Positions 11,060 to 22,824 are shown, counted from the stretch's first letter. The stretch: DNA of 64,000 nt from Perkinsus olseni (GCA_013115135.1 JABANP010000008.1:310001-374000); one strand, 5' to 3'. Program-made: numbers and translations. The notes: generated from the letters alone by a model not told the origin.

Positions 11060-12300
11060 AATGGCATCACTCCCCGTGAGAAGGAATGATCTGAAGTACC
11101 ATATGACCATGTGATATCTCCTCGCGCTCAGCCCCACCCCGGTGTCCTCTCATATGTGTGCTCCTTCTTATCGCTTGCTCTACTAGATGCAACGGGCCTG
11201 CGGCTACTGGTCGGTGGAGACTGCTGCCTCGAGCGCGATGTGGGTTCTGCAAAAGGAAGAGCTGCCGGATGGACAATTCAATGGGTGCGAACGCCATAGA
11301 GAAGGTCGAAACGCGACTCACTGTTAGGAGTATTGTTGGATGCCTTCGAAGTCGACCCAGGAGCGCCTCCAGGGCTGCTACCATGTGAAGGGGTTCTCCG
11401 TTCCCCTGCTGGTCCCAGCACTGTACTAGTTATCCAGGACAGAAGGGGCTGAAATAGAAGTTAGTAGCGTGGCCTTGAACACTTTCACCGTGGCGAACTG
11501 TGAATGCTGGTAAAGTGCTCCCATTCTCACGCTGAAGCTTCTCGGTGCCGGGTTTGCTCTTCCTCCGTCCACGTGATGACGCCGAAGGGCTCGATGGCAC
11601 CTAAGGGACGTCATAATGGACCATCAGCATATCCCGACTCCGATAATCGGAGCCTCTCCCTCCACGCCTCTCACCTTGTTCTCCTGCGACTGCTGACCCT
11701 CGCGACAAAACCGCTGGACATCATCTGCAAACGAATCGAAAAGGGTGTCCTGCCAAGCGAACGAGGAGCTGCTGACCTCGGTCCGGAAACCTTTCGTATC
11801 CACCAATGCTGCCAAGGAACGCATAGTTCTCTCCGGCACTCTATCCTTATCGAAGAACACCAACCTCTGGAGAAGGCTTATGGCACTGCTCGAAGGGAAT
11901 ATCTGCTCCCGTGCCGCCTTCCAGTAGTCTTGGGGTGCTGAGGCGAGGCCATGACGAGGCAGGCATCACGAGCACGAAGGAGCGAGCAATGACTTTGATC
12001 GTAGAGCAGCTGTGAGTGCCACCAAACATATTCACCAGAATATGGAAGGCACAGGGACGCTAGACGCACCTTCGGAGCTCCCTACGATGCCATCCGTGGT
12101 GCTTTTCTCCTTTTCGGCTTCACGCCAAGTGCCAGGCAGAGGCCACGAGCCACTGATAATACACCCTCTGGCGGGGATGGAAGGTTGCGCAACTCGATGA
12201 AATCTCCTGAAAGATGGGCCACTCCGCTCCGCTCCCCTCCCGTAACATTGTTTACTCCTCGTCAGTAAACTGAGCGACGCCATAGCTTCCTCCACCGTGG
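11060..12300 (-). CDS. Dynein-heavy-chain stalk-like segment in a smaller protein
   Basis: Near 12200 the minus strand reads LPSPPEGVLSVARGLCLALG, and near 11860-11790 VFFDKDRVPERTMRSLAALV. In dynein heavy chains a 'PP..V..V..A.C.LLG.KP' segment precedes the stalk and is followed by '(Y/F)DKD.I.....' about 40-60 residues later, the same order and spacing as here. No P-loop or other AAA+ motifs were seen within several kb, so this is either a stalk-like domain in another axonemal protein or a heavy-chain fragment. Exons between the two motifs include a short stretch rich in Lys/Arg. Confidence 0.45.
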
Positions 12301-12889
12301 CATACTTCGAGCCGCGCTCAGGTTCCTAACAATAAACTTTACGATAACTATCTCAGTCACGGGCACAATGGCATCAAAAGTCTATCGCCAGGAGGAAGCT
12401 TCCAGTATACAGCCTGTACAGGTCTCAAGCTCCCATGCCACCCGAAACACATATTTGAGCGTACTGTCGGTTGCTCACCTCGTGTGTCTTCGATCCATCG
12501 TCTGCTGCTCCGCCACTGTGCCTCTTCACTGAAGAGTTCAGCGAGCGGTGGCCCGGGGACCTAAACAGCAACTCTGCTATTGATCGTAGAAGGACAGAAT
12601 CGAACGCTACCTTCCTGTGGCTGGGTCCAATGTCTGGACGAACTGGGGTGATTCGGGGGGCTGCGAGGGGGAGTCCATTGCTTCAGTCAAACTGTCAAGG
12701 ACACAGAAGTTGACGCAATTGCAGTTGCATACCCGTCTGCACGGATAACGCTCTTCACAATTTCAGAGCGATCTGCTCGCCACTGCATCGGTGCCATGGC
12801 GAAGAAGGGACCAGTGATCCTCACGTAACACAGATCAATCTCCCTAGGGATCACAGTATCACGGTACGACATCATCATCACTATCATGT

Positions 12890-13606
12890 GAGACCGGCAG
12901 GCAGCACCATATTACAGGAGCACTCAACCGGACACAGCGATCTCTTCTGCCTGAACTCAGCACGAGCCGTACGAGCCCTGGACCGCATCCACAAGAAAAA
13001 GGCTATTGTCTTACCCGTAGACTGAGGGCCTTCCTTGCCAAGTCTAGAAATGTGGGTAAATCAACCTTCAGTGGTATCTCCAGTTCCTCGGATTTATCCC
13101 CTGGTGTGAGCGTACCATCAATGAGCTCCTCTTGCCGGGCCGAGCAGGCGAGAGCCTTCAACGCAGACCGACACTGAGAGGGAGCCGGTGCAGTCCGAGG
13201 AGCCCTTGAATGCGACTCGTGTTAGTCATCGCTAGAGGCGAGATACGAAGATCGAGCACCTGTTCCCGAGTGATGGTGCCCTGCTTGAGTAAATCAGCCA
13301 TGTGGAAGACTGACTCGATCTCCTTCATGTCAAACAGGCCACCAGCTTCAGCCCCCTCTTTGCTTCGACGCTCGAGCTGCTGTGCCATGAACGACATAAC
13401 GCCTTCCCTACCTCCCTCAGGCTTGTGGAAAGCTACTGAGGCCAGGAGATCGTTGAGGACCTCAGGGATACGATGCTTAGCCATATACCTGTGGCGACGA
13501 AGAAAGTGGGGGTCAATGGAAGAGCTTGATGGACGTACTCACGACACTCGATGTACTCAGGGTTCTTCTCCAGCTCGGCCTTGGGAAGCCAGATCTCTTT
13601 CGACAT
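12890..13606 (-). CDS. EFCAB10-like protein: docking domain plus EF-hand-like repeat
   Basis: Exon 1 (ATG at 13606) reads MSKEIWLPKAELEKNPEY, then an intron, then YMAKHRIPEVLNDLLASVAF, which is the RIIa/Dpy-30-type docking helix pair. It is followed by FMAQQLERRSKEG and FDMKEIESVFHMADLLKQG, an EF-hand-like half ending TITREQ. A further exon gives ARQEELIDGTLTPGDKSEEL and LDLPTFLDLARKAL, the same order as in EFCAB10-type ciliary proteins of about 130-150 residues. The splice between exon 1 and the YMAKHR exon leaves the frame one base short, so either the donor is unusual or a base is missing. Likely role: small axonemal or ciliary adaptor, from family knowledge. Confidence 0.6.
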
Positions 13607-13887
13607 ACTGTAAGGGAATAATGCGTGTAGACTGCTGCGCCCGGGAGAGGTGGTCCAACAACACTGCTCAGTAGCTGTAAACACACATAGCAGGCATAAG
13701 ATGGAATACAAAAATAGATTTCTCAATCAACTTAACGGGTAAATAGTATAAGTAACGGTTCAACTGTGGGCATCAGAATACTTGCACATGAGACTGTATG
13801 AAGTCCTTCCGCGAAGCACTCAGTAACCGAATCGTGTCGGACAGGCGTACCTGTTAACAGGGAAGCAGAACTGCTCAGGCATCGCAG

Positions 13888-14650
13888 TTAACTCTGGCCG
13901 ACGCGGAAATGATCAATCCTGCGGGGTTTCTCGCGCCCCAAGACCCTTCCTGCCCGGCCTACTTGCAGCAGGTTCTGTTGCCGTGGCGACTTCCCTTCAC
14001 GGGTTTCGTCCGACGATCCGCTGCTTCCTACAGGCGTTTGTACTGGGCTTGAGGATGCCTTGCTGATCCGACTCAGCCGTCGAACTGACGGGTCGTCCCG
14101 CACTTGCCGAACCACCGTTATAGCGGAGTCGAAGTCCGCTATATTACGGAGGCTCGCGGCGCACTGACTTATCCCCTTCCCATCGCAGAGAACCTATCAA
14201 AGCAATTGAGAACAAGTGCCTCGAGATGGCCATCCTATGGCACTTCGCGTGCCCGGCCCGGCCCTCATCCGTGAAGGTTGTTCGCGGACGGGGCTGCAGT
14301 CACGCACAGCCGTAAGAAGAGAGATACCCGCGATATACGAGCAGGAAATCCAGCCTTCAAAGCCTACGCTCCTCCAAGACCCATGTTCGCTTATCCACTC
14401 ACCTTGGCATGATATCGTACAATTCTCTCGAAGGCTTTCTCCCGCTGACTCCTGATCCACGGACCGAAGTTTGGCGACTCGACAACGAACTTCCGGTAGA
14501 GTTCCTCTAGTTTGATCGGCCTGAGGCCGTTGAGAGGCTCAGGGCAATCCGGTGGTAGACTCAGAGACGCTATGAGGGTTGGAAGGTCCTGAAGAGGTAC
14601 AAAGCTAGACTAACGGACGGAGACACAAGTAGACTGCTGAGCAAATACTC
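13888..14650 (-). CDS. Hypothetical protein, 3 or more exons
   Basis: Upstream exon (about 14600-14410): LIASLSLPPDCPEPLNGL, LEELYRKFVVESPNFGPW and REKAFERIVRYHAK, ending at donor GTGAGT. The middle exon (about 14290-14195) reads FTDEGRAGHAKCHRMAIS. A roughly 55-nt intron ending ATATAG then joins to ADFDSAITVVRQVRDD and a Ser/Arg-rich tail ending REKPRRIDHFRVGQS and a stop at 13888. The phases of these joins agree. No family recognised; the 5' end lies above 14650 and was not found. Confidence 0.5.
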
Positions 14651-14929
14651 AAAGCTTGGACAATCCAAGGTACCACAGGAGGTGCATTCGTCGTTTGATG
14701 GTCCATTTTTCTCGGGCGTTTTAACGTCAAGTTCCGATGAAAAATTATGAGTTTCTTGCAGTTGACTCGCATATAGTGGGTGTAGCGAATACTCAGACGT
14801 AATGTCTTACGAAAGGGGGTAGTAACGGCGTGGGCGTGAGGGGAGATGATTTGATGCTTCGCTTCGCCTTCTCGACTGATAAGTACCTGTCAGCGGGTCC
14901 TGATGACTAAATGGGCGGAGCGATGCAGG

Positions 14930-15316
14930 CAAAGGACTCACGGATCAATAAAAGGTGCTAGAAAGCAGCATGTAAGGGTCTGGAAATGCTGGTTGAGAAT
15001 GGCATCATCGATCGCGAAGGCCGCAGCTCGGCGCTCTTCTCCGTCCTTCGGGCTCGACAATCTGCAGCTGCTTCAACACCGACGCGTTGGGCGGGAGGTC
15101 CTAACGACATCCACCGTGAATATCAGCGCAGTACGATTTCGTCCAGCCCCTCGAAACCAGGCTCTCGAAGGACCATATGACTGGGTGACTCACCAGTTTC
15201 CATCTCCCGACGTCTTTCCGGAAGTCCTCTCCCTGACCTCCACCGCTACCGCCCGTACCATCCATCGCCGCCATCACGCTTGCCGCTCCCGTGACCTCCA
15301 TGAACTTGCTTGTTAA
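14930..15316 (-). CDS. Small hypothetical protein with an apparent +1 frame change
   Basis: Starts MEVTGAASVMAAMDG, then a Gly-rich stretch, EDFRKDVGRWKL, an intron with donor GTGAGT and acceptor GTCGTTAG, and DLPPNASVLKQLQIVEP. The best continuation, RRAAAFAIDDAILNQHF, is one base out of frame (an extra G within GAAGGACGG on the minus strand). Without the shift the protein ends in a low-complexity tail. An overlapping plus-strand frame exists and cannot be fully excluded. Confidence 0.4.
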
Positions 15317-15319
15317 TGT

Positions 15320-16030
15320 ACGAGTGTTGCTACTCGAGCTACATAGTATGGGCGATATAGCAACCTATCGAACATGGCAGGACCGCGTTCTCTCGACTAT
15401 CCATTATGAGACGACTCACATAAGAGCATCCTTGTTGCTGTATGATGACTTTATCTGCTAATGGCGGAGCTTCCACCTTTTGATCACTCTCATCACCGTC
15501 AGCGCTGTCCAGCACTACGACTACCTGACGTACAGATGGAGTCTTGTCCGTGCATATTATCGATGAAGGAAACTCACTGGGAAATTTTGCGAGAGCTGGG
15601 CGAATGCCATCGGAGAAGTGATGCCGAGTATGCAGGGCCGTAGTGCTCCGGCCGGGGCAGTCTTGTAGTATCTACAACGACGTTACTCGACTGAGGGTTC
15701 TTCGTTCACGTCGCCCTCGGAAATGTGACATTCCAACTGTCCAGGCTATACTTCTTGATATTTAAATCTGTGCGTCGGCTGCAGCCTTTCGTTCGAATGA
15801 TCGTTCATGGTCTCCCCTCAGACGACCGCGTTTTCACGACTGTCTTCTGATACCCATCCCGAAAAGCATTTCCGGTAGTTAGCCCTGTGGGCTAAGACTC
15901 TTACGCACACTGTAGACTTGAGCGTGGGAACACCTAGGCTCGCTACTTAGACGTCGTTTACTCTCCAAAACGTCCGTCCCAAACTCGGTATTGATAAAAA
16001 ATATTTGTCGTTAAAAGTGTATCGGGACGG
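15320..16030. other. No gene recognised
   Basis: No supported exon was found on either strand. Missing 3' exons of the DENND6-like gene should lie here if that gene is complete, but I could not find its next conserved block. Confidence 0.3.
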
Positions 16031-16038
16031 CAACCGAC

Positions 16039-18477
16039 TCACTCATAATCTGGATCGTAAATGGTAAAGTAAGGTCTGTAGTCACCCTTATATTGGACTG
16101 GTTGAATTAATGACAAAATTGCGAGGACAGCATTGCTGGCGGCTGAGGGAAGTTGCCTTGGCGTGTACACTAACATAGGAACCTGAACGATAAAAGTGCC
16201 CTGTGCGGGGATTGAACCGGGAGCCCTACTCCCGTTATTGCCATCTCCCACAAATGCCACAGCGAGCCCATGAGCGGCCACAGGTTCCTGGATACGGAGA
16301 CCTAACAATCCCGGCATTCTTTCAGCACCTCCTGGTACATAGCACAACGCACCTCGGAATACAAGAACCACGGTACTTGATGCCCTTGCAGGGTTGAAGT
16401 TAATGACAACGCTCGGGGGTCGGCCGATTTCTCACCTACAGCCACTCGTGCAAGCCGAAACACCGCGCCCACCGATACTACCAGGAGGTCGCTTCGAAGC
16501 CGAGAGGAGTCCCCGCAGAGCGCCATGTTTTCTCGCTGGTCCTTCAATTTGCCCAGAATCGGTGTACAAGTACCTGCACATTCGTAATCGAAACCCTTGG
16601 ATTTCAATGATCGAGCCTGGCTCAGATACTATGTGATTACGTCAGTGTTTTCTCCAAGCTCACGTCCCCGACTCCGCATACTCTTTCCTTAGGACGCTCT
16701 CTGCTTCCACTCACGGGTGTTCGGGGAGAGGTCAAGATCGCGGAGGGTCCCAATGGGGAGCTGTTCGGGTTCGAACCGACGACCTTCCTGTAAGGCTTCG
16801 TCACCGACCCCCCAATAGGTACGAGATAGGATATTCGCGTCGACAAGATTGACAGGGTGACCCTCTGAGAGGAATGAGCCGTTGACAGCGGCGACCCTCG
16901 AAAGACCTCCATGACTGCCCACTCAGTGCGCTACTGCTACCGCGTCTACAATTGATATTCCGACGTCGAACTCACCTTAGCCGGCTTAGGTTTTGGCCAT
17001 TTGCAGGTATCCATCCATACCTGCTGCAGCACCTGTGAGCATCTACCATACTGTTCCGCTGCTGCATAGGCCTCAATCATCGGGCCCGATACAACTCTGG
17101 ACCACAGGTCAGTGAACCTGTCCGATAACAGTCATACATTATTCAGGATAGAAAGACTAGAATGATGCTCCGAGTCGCGGGCTCATTCCTCTAGTGAGAC
17201 GGATACTAGCAGGGAGGCTCCTGTCCGTTCCCGAGCACAGAGCGATGAATTTGCGGGAAGACCCTACGGCTCGTTGACTGGTCGCGCGGGCGATCGTGCA
17301 AGAGTTCCCACTACGGCATCGCCACTGAGCACTCGCACAGTACTCCGATTTATGACGAGCCGAAAAAATACCCTAGAATCGGAGCGGCCATCCAGGGATA
17401 CTAAGTCTTGAGCGGAGCCAAGATCATACTACCCCAGTAAGCCCCCTTCCAATATATGATAGCCCAGCAGAAGCGGGTCTCACACCCCCCCAGTACTACG
17501 GATGCCTCGATATCACAGCAATAGTCTTCTGATAGAAGCCTCTGGGGTTATCCTCATCTCGATGCTGTCGGAAGAGGCATGTCGCAAAAAGATACCTAAA
17601 TATTCCCATAGAGTACGGCAATGTACCCTCAGAAACGGACCTGGATTTGTCCGAGGTGGAACCAGCTTCGAAAAGAAGTCATCAGACATCACTGGATCTT
17701 GACAGCGGAAACGGAAACTATAGAGACCTGAACAGGATGCGTTGTGCCTCAATCCCACTGGTTCCGGCGGTCGATTATGGGCGTGCCGACTACACCGACC
17801 ACAATACCTCAAGATGACTGAACAGGGCACAAATTCGGTCGTACGAGGTCCCCAAGGATTTAAGTTTGTTATGATTCACGCCGGCTCAGAGTTAAAGAAG
17901 AAGACTGCCCAATTTGATGCGCGCTTCGAGTCTGGCAAGCACAACACTCGCAGGTATCCAGTCTGCGTCACTATTGCGAAGCTATCACTCGCAAGGCCAT
18001 TTCGTATGCCGCATTACATGAAATATCTTCAGTATCGGCCCTCGTTAAATTCGAGTCCGGGAAGGCCAGAAAGCTCAATGTCTTGGCGTCCCTCGGCGAC
18101 AACGCCCCCACAGGGTACCTGATACAGGTGAACCCGCCGTTTGAAGAGTCTAGTCGCATGATGTAACATCTTTAGGACGCGTTCAGAGGTGGCAGTGCGA
18201 CGGTGCCGGGGGCCAATCGTTCCGCGCCATGCATAGTACATGCATTCCACTGCCTGCCCGACTTCCAAATCGAATGCAAACGCTGCCGTACACACAAGCC
18301 ATTCATTAGGAGATGTTTCGCGAACAGCGTGTGGCTGCTCTTCGAGGTTAGGTGCGCCCTCAACTGTATCCTGAATGAGCGACATCATTAGGTGACTCCC
18401 TTCGACCGAGGTGATCCCAGCTGCCGCACCTTGCCATCGCCGGAGTGGTCCATACTCCCTGCTGCTGGTGTATCCAT
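16039..18477 (-). CDS. DENND6-like DENN-domain protein (partial model)
   Basis: Family role: DENN proteins act as Rab guanine-nucleotide exchange factors; DENND6 acts on Rab14 in animals. The start at ATG 18477 gives MDTPAAGSMDHSGDGK, then AFAFDLEVGQAVE (compare the conserved LELGQAVE), then ALSPRDAKTLSFLAFPDSN near 18100-18050 (compare LSFPDSN). The central block near 16190-16040 reads VPMLVYTPRQLPSAASNAV, then LSLIQPVQYKGDYRPYFTI, matching the DENND6 hallmark (G/C)D(Y/F)RPYFTIHD, and ends at a GTGAGT donor. Exons between 17950 and 16200 are poorly resolved, and the expected GVTNPFF block downstream was not seen, so the gene may be fragmented. Confidence 0.55.
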
Positions 18478-18505
18478 TCTGATACTCTGGGATTCACAGG
18501 CTGGA

Positions 18506-18703
18506 TCAACTCGACTTCAGTAGGTAGTCGAGGACTCGATCGCGAAATGCGCGGGGCGAGCGCTCAATTTCGTGGCGCAAGAGATCTCGGCCCATCTTCA
18601 ACACCCGAAGCGGAAAATATTCTTGGCGGTGCCTTCCATCGATGTGAATAGTAAAGAACAAGTCGTGAGAACCTCCTTCGAGTGAGGTTGCTAATCTCAT
18701 TCT
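18506..18703 (-). CDS. Small hypothetical protein or last exon
   Basis: A minus-strand frame reads MRLATSLEGGSHDLFFTIHI, then RQEYFPLRVLKMGRDLL and RAFRDRVLDYLLKSS before a stop, 30 bases upstream of the DENND6-like start. Composition is typical coding, but the frame may be a 3' exon because the bases before the ATG (ending GCGATTTAG) can act as a splice acceptor. Function unknown. Confidence 0.4.
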   Translation of the reverse strand, partial: RMRLATSLEGGSHDLFFTIHIDGRHRQEYFPLRVLKMGRDLLRHEIERSPRAFRDRVLDYLLKSS

Positions 18704-18788
18704 AAATCGCGGCGTTGCTCGATGACATCGTTATTCGAGTACAGGGCGAAGTCATTGCTAGCTCCCGTACCTCACTTCTAATGCTGAC

Positions 18789-20054
18789 TTGATGTCTCGC
18801 TACTGCCCCTCCTGTCATGCCTGCATCCTTGATTTCGGCAACTACACTGACCAAAGGCATTGTGATATCATCCTAGCCCCAGCAGCCAACCTTGGGCCGC
18901 CTTCAACCCCTCCAGTCAGGACCGGAACGCCGGTCTCACTCATCCTACTAGCCCTCCCTCTAGCTCGAGAGCTTTTCGCTGTTCAGCCCGCCGATTGCCG
19001 ATACTTGCGCCTTGCATTCCCTTGTGAGGAAGGTGGCTGTTTATGGACGTTTCAGCTGTGGCGAAAGGTCATCGCCAGAGCCCTCAGGCAGGAAGAGCTT
19101 AGTTACGAGGATCTAACGCAGAGAGTCGACGCGCTCCGGAAGCGAATACTGGACTTTCAAATTGAAGCCGCTGCTTCGTTAGACCTCACCGGGCTCATGA
19201 GGAAACGTGCAGAGATTGTCAAGGAGGGCGATAGTATCGTTAGTGGCCTTGGCGGCGAGGCTCCGAGGCTTGAGTGGGGCGAGTTTCCATCTAACGGAGT
19301 TTCCTCGTTCGCACAGGATATCGCATGCCTCTCATCCATAAGGCAAGTGGTGGAAAGATATCGGACCACTCAGAGATCCTCTAGCATTGTGCAGGATGAT
19401 AACGTCGGAGTCCTGCAGCTGAGCACCGCACTGAAGAGGTTAGGGGCGGCCAAGTTAGCTCGGAGTATAGAACTAGAGGAAAGCCGCATCATCCATGGAC
19501 GGCCAGGGCCTTCAGTCGACGCCCCTCTGGAACAGTTCAGGGAAGACGTCAAGTCTCTGAGAGAACTCGATACGGTAGATCGGTACGGCCACAATTCCGT
19601 GGGAGGGTCGGAGCCCGGTGTCGAACAAGGAACTGCTGACGAGCATTCCGATCAGGCTAGCGATTGTGAAGTGATCAAACTCTCCCCAAAGGAGAGTATC
19701 CCTGAACAACTCTCTGATTGCGCCCTGGGCAATGAGGAGTCGAGGAGAAAAGAACGTGCCGAGGTTATAGTAGCATCGCCAGTAGTGAGAACGAGCAGGG
19801 CTGAATGCGTGAAAGAGGATATGGTCAGACGGATAGCTGAGAAGATCTCGAAGGTGGAGGCGACGGGGCAGAAGAACGATGAAGATAACAATGTGCTCAG
19901 TGAATATCTACAGTCGACTCCTGTTGGTCGTGCCTCGTGCTACGGCACTGGAAAGGAATATCGAAAATGGGGAAAGCAGAGCATCCCCAGGCTTCGAAGC
20001 AAACCACGACAACGATGGGAGAGAGTCGTTGCGGGAATGCCAGCCAGAAACTGA
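18789..20054 (+). CDS. Hypothetical acidic, partly coiled-coil protein
   Basis: One open frame of 421 codons, the longest in the window. The N-terminus contains CPSCHACILDFGNYTDQRHC, which could bind metal, but only four well-placed Cys/His are seen. From residue about 95 it becomes helical (ALRQEELSYEDLTQRVDALR, KRILDFQIEAAASLDLTGL) and after residue 250 acidic and disordered (HSDQASDCEVIKLSPKES, CVKEDMVRRIAEKISKVEA). The first true exon may start later than this ATG. It is the first gene of the plus-strand block, diverging from the DENND6 side. Family not recognised. Confidence 0.6.
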   Translation: MMSRYCPSCHACILDFGNYTDQRHCDIILAPAANLGPPSTPPVRTGTPVSLILLALPLARELFAVQPADCRYLRLAFPCEEGGCLWTFQLWRKVIARALRQEELSYEDLTQRVDALRKRILDFQIEAAASLDLTGLMRKRAEIVKEGDSIVSGLGGEAPRLEWGEFPSNGVSSFAQDIACLSSIRQVVERYRTTQRSSSIVQDDNVGVLQLSTALKRLGAAKLARSIELEESRIIHGRPGPSVDAPLEQFREDVKSLRELDTVDRYGHNSVGGSEPGVEQGTADEHSDQASDCEVIKLSPKESIPEQLSDCALGNEESRRKERAEVIVASPVVRTSRAECVKEDMVRRIAEKISKVEATGQKNDEDNNVLSEYLQSTPVGRASCYGTGKEYRKWGKQSIPRLRSKPRQRWERVVAGMPARN

Positions 20055-20250
20055 GGCTGGGGAGGTGGCAGAGTGGGGAATGGACCAATGGGAGCGGCAA
20101 GGAGGGGAGCTCAGCAGGAAAGGAGATGATGAGGACTGAGAATCTAGTGGAGTAGGACCGGCCACCCGAGAGGAGTAATGGCGCTACCGAGCCTCGCTCA
20201 GTTATCTCCCGCCACTGACGGACGTGTCCTCAACGCCAAGCACATTGCCG

Positions 20251-20981
20251 ATGAATCTTACCATGAAGACAACTGCCTCGGAGGAACTCGACAGACTCGC
20301 AGATCTTCGGGGAAAGTTGGCACTCGAGGCTCACCGAGAAGAGGAGAAGAGAAAAAAGGAAGAGGCTAGGCGGTTAGCAGTCGGCAGGTCGCTCTCTTGA
20401 GGTGGCGTCTGTTCGATGCAGGACCGTCATCAGGCGTGCGATGATGCAAGTGGCAGCAAACGAGGAAAGGGAAACTGTCAGAAAGAAAGTGCTGCGAAAG
20501 AACAGCGAGGAAAACTCAGAAGTCGGGCGGCTCTGGTGTCGGGCACTGCTGGATCTGATGGCAGTTACCCTCGCCCGTACGTCGAGCTAAAAAAGCGTCT
20601 TGCAAAGTCGCTGAAGATGGAGGCTGAGCGGAAGCAAAGGGAAGAGGAGGAGAAGAGGAAGACCCAGGCTGAGATATTCAGGAAGCGCGACGAAAGAATC
20701 AGCAAGTACCTCGAGGAGGGCATATCATATCGCCCGGATGTTCAACGGAGTTATCGGCAGATATCTGGCGCGGCAGCGAGAGGAGCTCCAGCGGCCTGAG
20801 ACGAGGGTCACCGCTAGGAGTGTGGAGAAGCGAGTACGATGATTCTATTGCCAGGCCGCTCGCCATCGTGTCGCGTCAGGATCGATTGAAACAGTCGCGG
20901 AGGCCACCGCCTGACTACTCCCTGACTCCTCCCAAGACATTTCCTTCCTACAAGGCTTCGAGGCCCTGGCTTTCCAAGTGA
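20251..20981 (+). CDS. Coiled-coil protein with very short introns
   Basis: Starts MNLTMKTTASEELDRLADLR, continues EAHREEEKRKKEEARRLAV, then a 36-nt intron (GTCGCT...ATGCAG), then RRAMMQVAANEERET, then an inferred 29-nt intron (GTCAGA...GAACAG). This brings in the strongly coding frame YPRPYVELKKRLAKSLKMEA and RKTQAEIFRKRDERISKYLE. The last segment reads ARPLAIVSRQDRLKQSRRPP and ends RPWLSK at the TGA 20979-20981. The join near 20750-20840 needs another unresolved splice or shift. The protein is mostly a charged single helix or coiled coil. Confidence 0.5.
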
Positions 20982-21018
20982 GAGGCAGTAGCACCAGTAG
21001 CTGAGTCACCTCAGAATC

Positions 21019-22824
21019 ATGGCTTCAGAGCGGCCGCGGCAGCCTCCCCCGGTGGATGGTCCTGTGCTCCTCAGTGAGGCCCAAGCACGAGACTTCAATC
21101 ATGTGGTCGAGGATCCCATCTTCGACAGCCCGACTGATGAATTGCCGAGATCGCCTCGGCTGCCCGATTCCCTCGCCAGCGGCGACTCCATCGATATCGG
21201 TAAGAACTCTCACACCCGCCATTCTCGATCGCCGGTGCTCCTAGGTGATGCTGAGCTGATCGACGACCTCCCCATCAGCATCAGATCTGATAGTGGCGTT
21301 ACATGAATGAAGTGTATCACCAGGCAATGCGTCGTCTCCGTATCTAAAAGGGATAGCATCTTGCGTTGGTCACATGATAACATCATGATGATGTCATACA
21401 CATCGTCTGATCCCGCCACTCCCTCACAGCTGAGTCCAAGCGGTATGCCCCATAAAAGTTGTTGTTGCCTGCCTGATTCTTCGTACAGCTTCCAGGACTT
21501 AGTCAATGTGATGGCCCACGATCGGGCGCAGTCGTCCTCGCAATCGAATACCATGAGGCTGCTCCTGCGAGCTTCCGCTGGTCCCACAGCCCCTGCACCG
21601 GTGCGTGTTGTTGCCGTGGACGTCATGCGAGGCGTAGTTATGTCATTGATGTTGGTGGGACCTAGTAGGCACGGATGAGGACCTCGATGCTCTCCTCTTC
21701 GTAGATAGTCGACGTGTGTGGCAAGGTTGTGCCTAGCATCGGTCATGCTCCATGGCATGGCTTCCATCTTGCTGACATTGTCATGCCTGGATTCATCTTC
21801 GTAAGCACTTCAGTACCCTCAGTAACAACGGCTACTTATCTCTAGGCAGCGAGGGGCCCTCAGAGAGTCAGTGCGAGCCGACTCCTACTCCCTCAGGTTG
21901 TTGGCGCCAGCGTTAGCTTGGCATCCCGTCCATCCATTACCCGTGTCATTAGTCGTTGCACGAAGCTAATCCTTCTCGGAATCCTCATACAGGGGAGATG
22001 GATACCGCAGGTGGGGCTCCTATTCTTCTCACCACCAACAATCATCCGCTCATCCTATCACATGTCAGATAGGCAGCCTCAGCTTTGGCCTGGATCTCTA
22101 CTCTTCCGAGCTCCCGGTATCCTCCAACGGATAGCCGTCTGCTACGCCGCTGGTGTCTTCCTCAGGAAGCTTGTCCTCGATGTTGGGGATAACGCCACCC
22201 TCACAGGCGCTATCAAAAACCATAGTCGAGTACTCGCCGTCGGCCTCGGCTGTATCGTTTTGCACTGGGCAATTATGCTCCTCGGACCGCAACCCGAAGG
22301 GTGTCCTCTGGGCTCTCTAACTCCCGAGTGCAACACTGCTGGCTACATCGATAGGCTAGTTTTCGGCGACCATCATATCAAGGCTCAACCCTCTCCTCGA
22401 GAGACCACACAGCTTGTCTTCTGCGGCATCCTTCTTGCCGTCCTCGGCGCAGGTCTCGGCACTTTTATACCGGTCAATAAGGCACTGTGGACGCCGTCAT
22501 ACTGCATACTCACCGGCGGAATATGCGTTTCTGCCCTAGGCATCCTTTCGGGAGGAATTGCCGAAAAGTTGGTATCGGTCCCCTTCAAATGGCTAGGAAT
22601 GAATGCTATTCTATTTTTCTGCCTGAGTGACTGTAGCGGTTTATTCTCATGTTTGCTAGGAAGTGTCTATTGGGCCGACCCTATCACTGGTAACGTGCTC
22701 TACGTGGTGAGTAGAGGATACACCCTACCCTCAGTCATGCTAACCTACACTCTCCTGCAGCTGGGCCTTGTGGGTGGCAGTCTGTAGAGAGCTCTTCAAC
22801 AAGAGGATTTTCGTCACTGTTTGA
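21019..22824 (+). CDS. Heparan-alpha-glucosaminide N-acetyltransferase-like membrane protein
   Basis: Family role: multi-pass acyltransferases related to lysosomal HGSNAT and bacterial DUF5009/YeiB-type proteins. Landmarks: VVAVDVMRGVVMSLML (the SLDxFRGxxI first helix) near 21610; GHAPWHGFHLADIVMPGFIF near 21740-21805 (the catalytic-region W-H-G plus D-x-V-M-P signature); VVGASVSLASRP; GRWIP; GILQRIAVCYA; GYIDRLVFGDHHI near 22350; and PFKWLGMNAILFFCL near 22580. At least two introns are visible (after MSLML, and after GFIF with donor GTAAGC). An upstream exon pair from ATG 21019 (PPPVDGPVLLSEAQARDF) may be its N-terminus or a separate gene. The last helix reads well only after a one-base frame change near 22760, ending KRIFVTV at 22824. 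Confidence 0.68.

Noticed and set aside
14986..15180. Plus-strand frame MLVENGIIDREGRS resembling the DLIDREGRS motif at 60.27 kb
   Set aside because: It overlaps a better-supported minus-strand spliced gene, has no splice partners on the plus strand, and the similarity is limited to about 10 residues.
16637..16922. Minus-strand frame with a KVVGSNP string
   Set aside because: Such strings commonly arise from translating a tRNA T arm; the underlying bases are a tRNA-like 3' half, not a protein exon.
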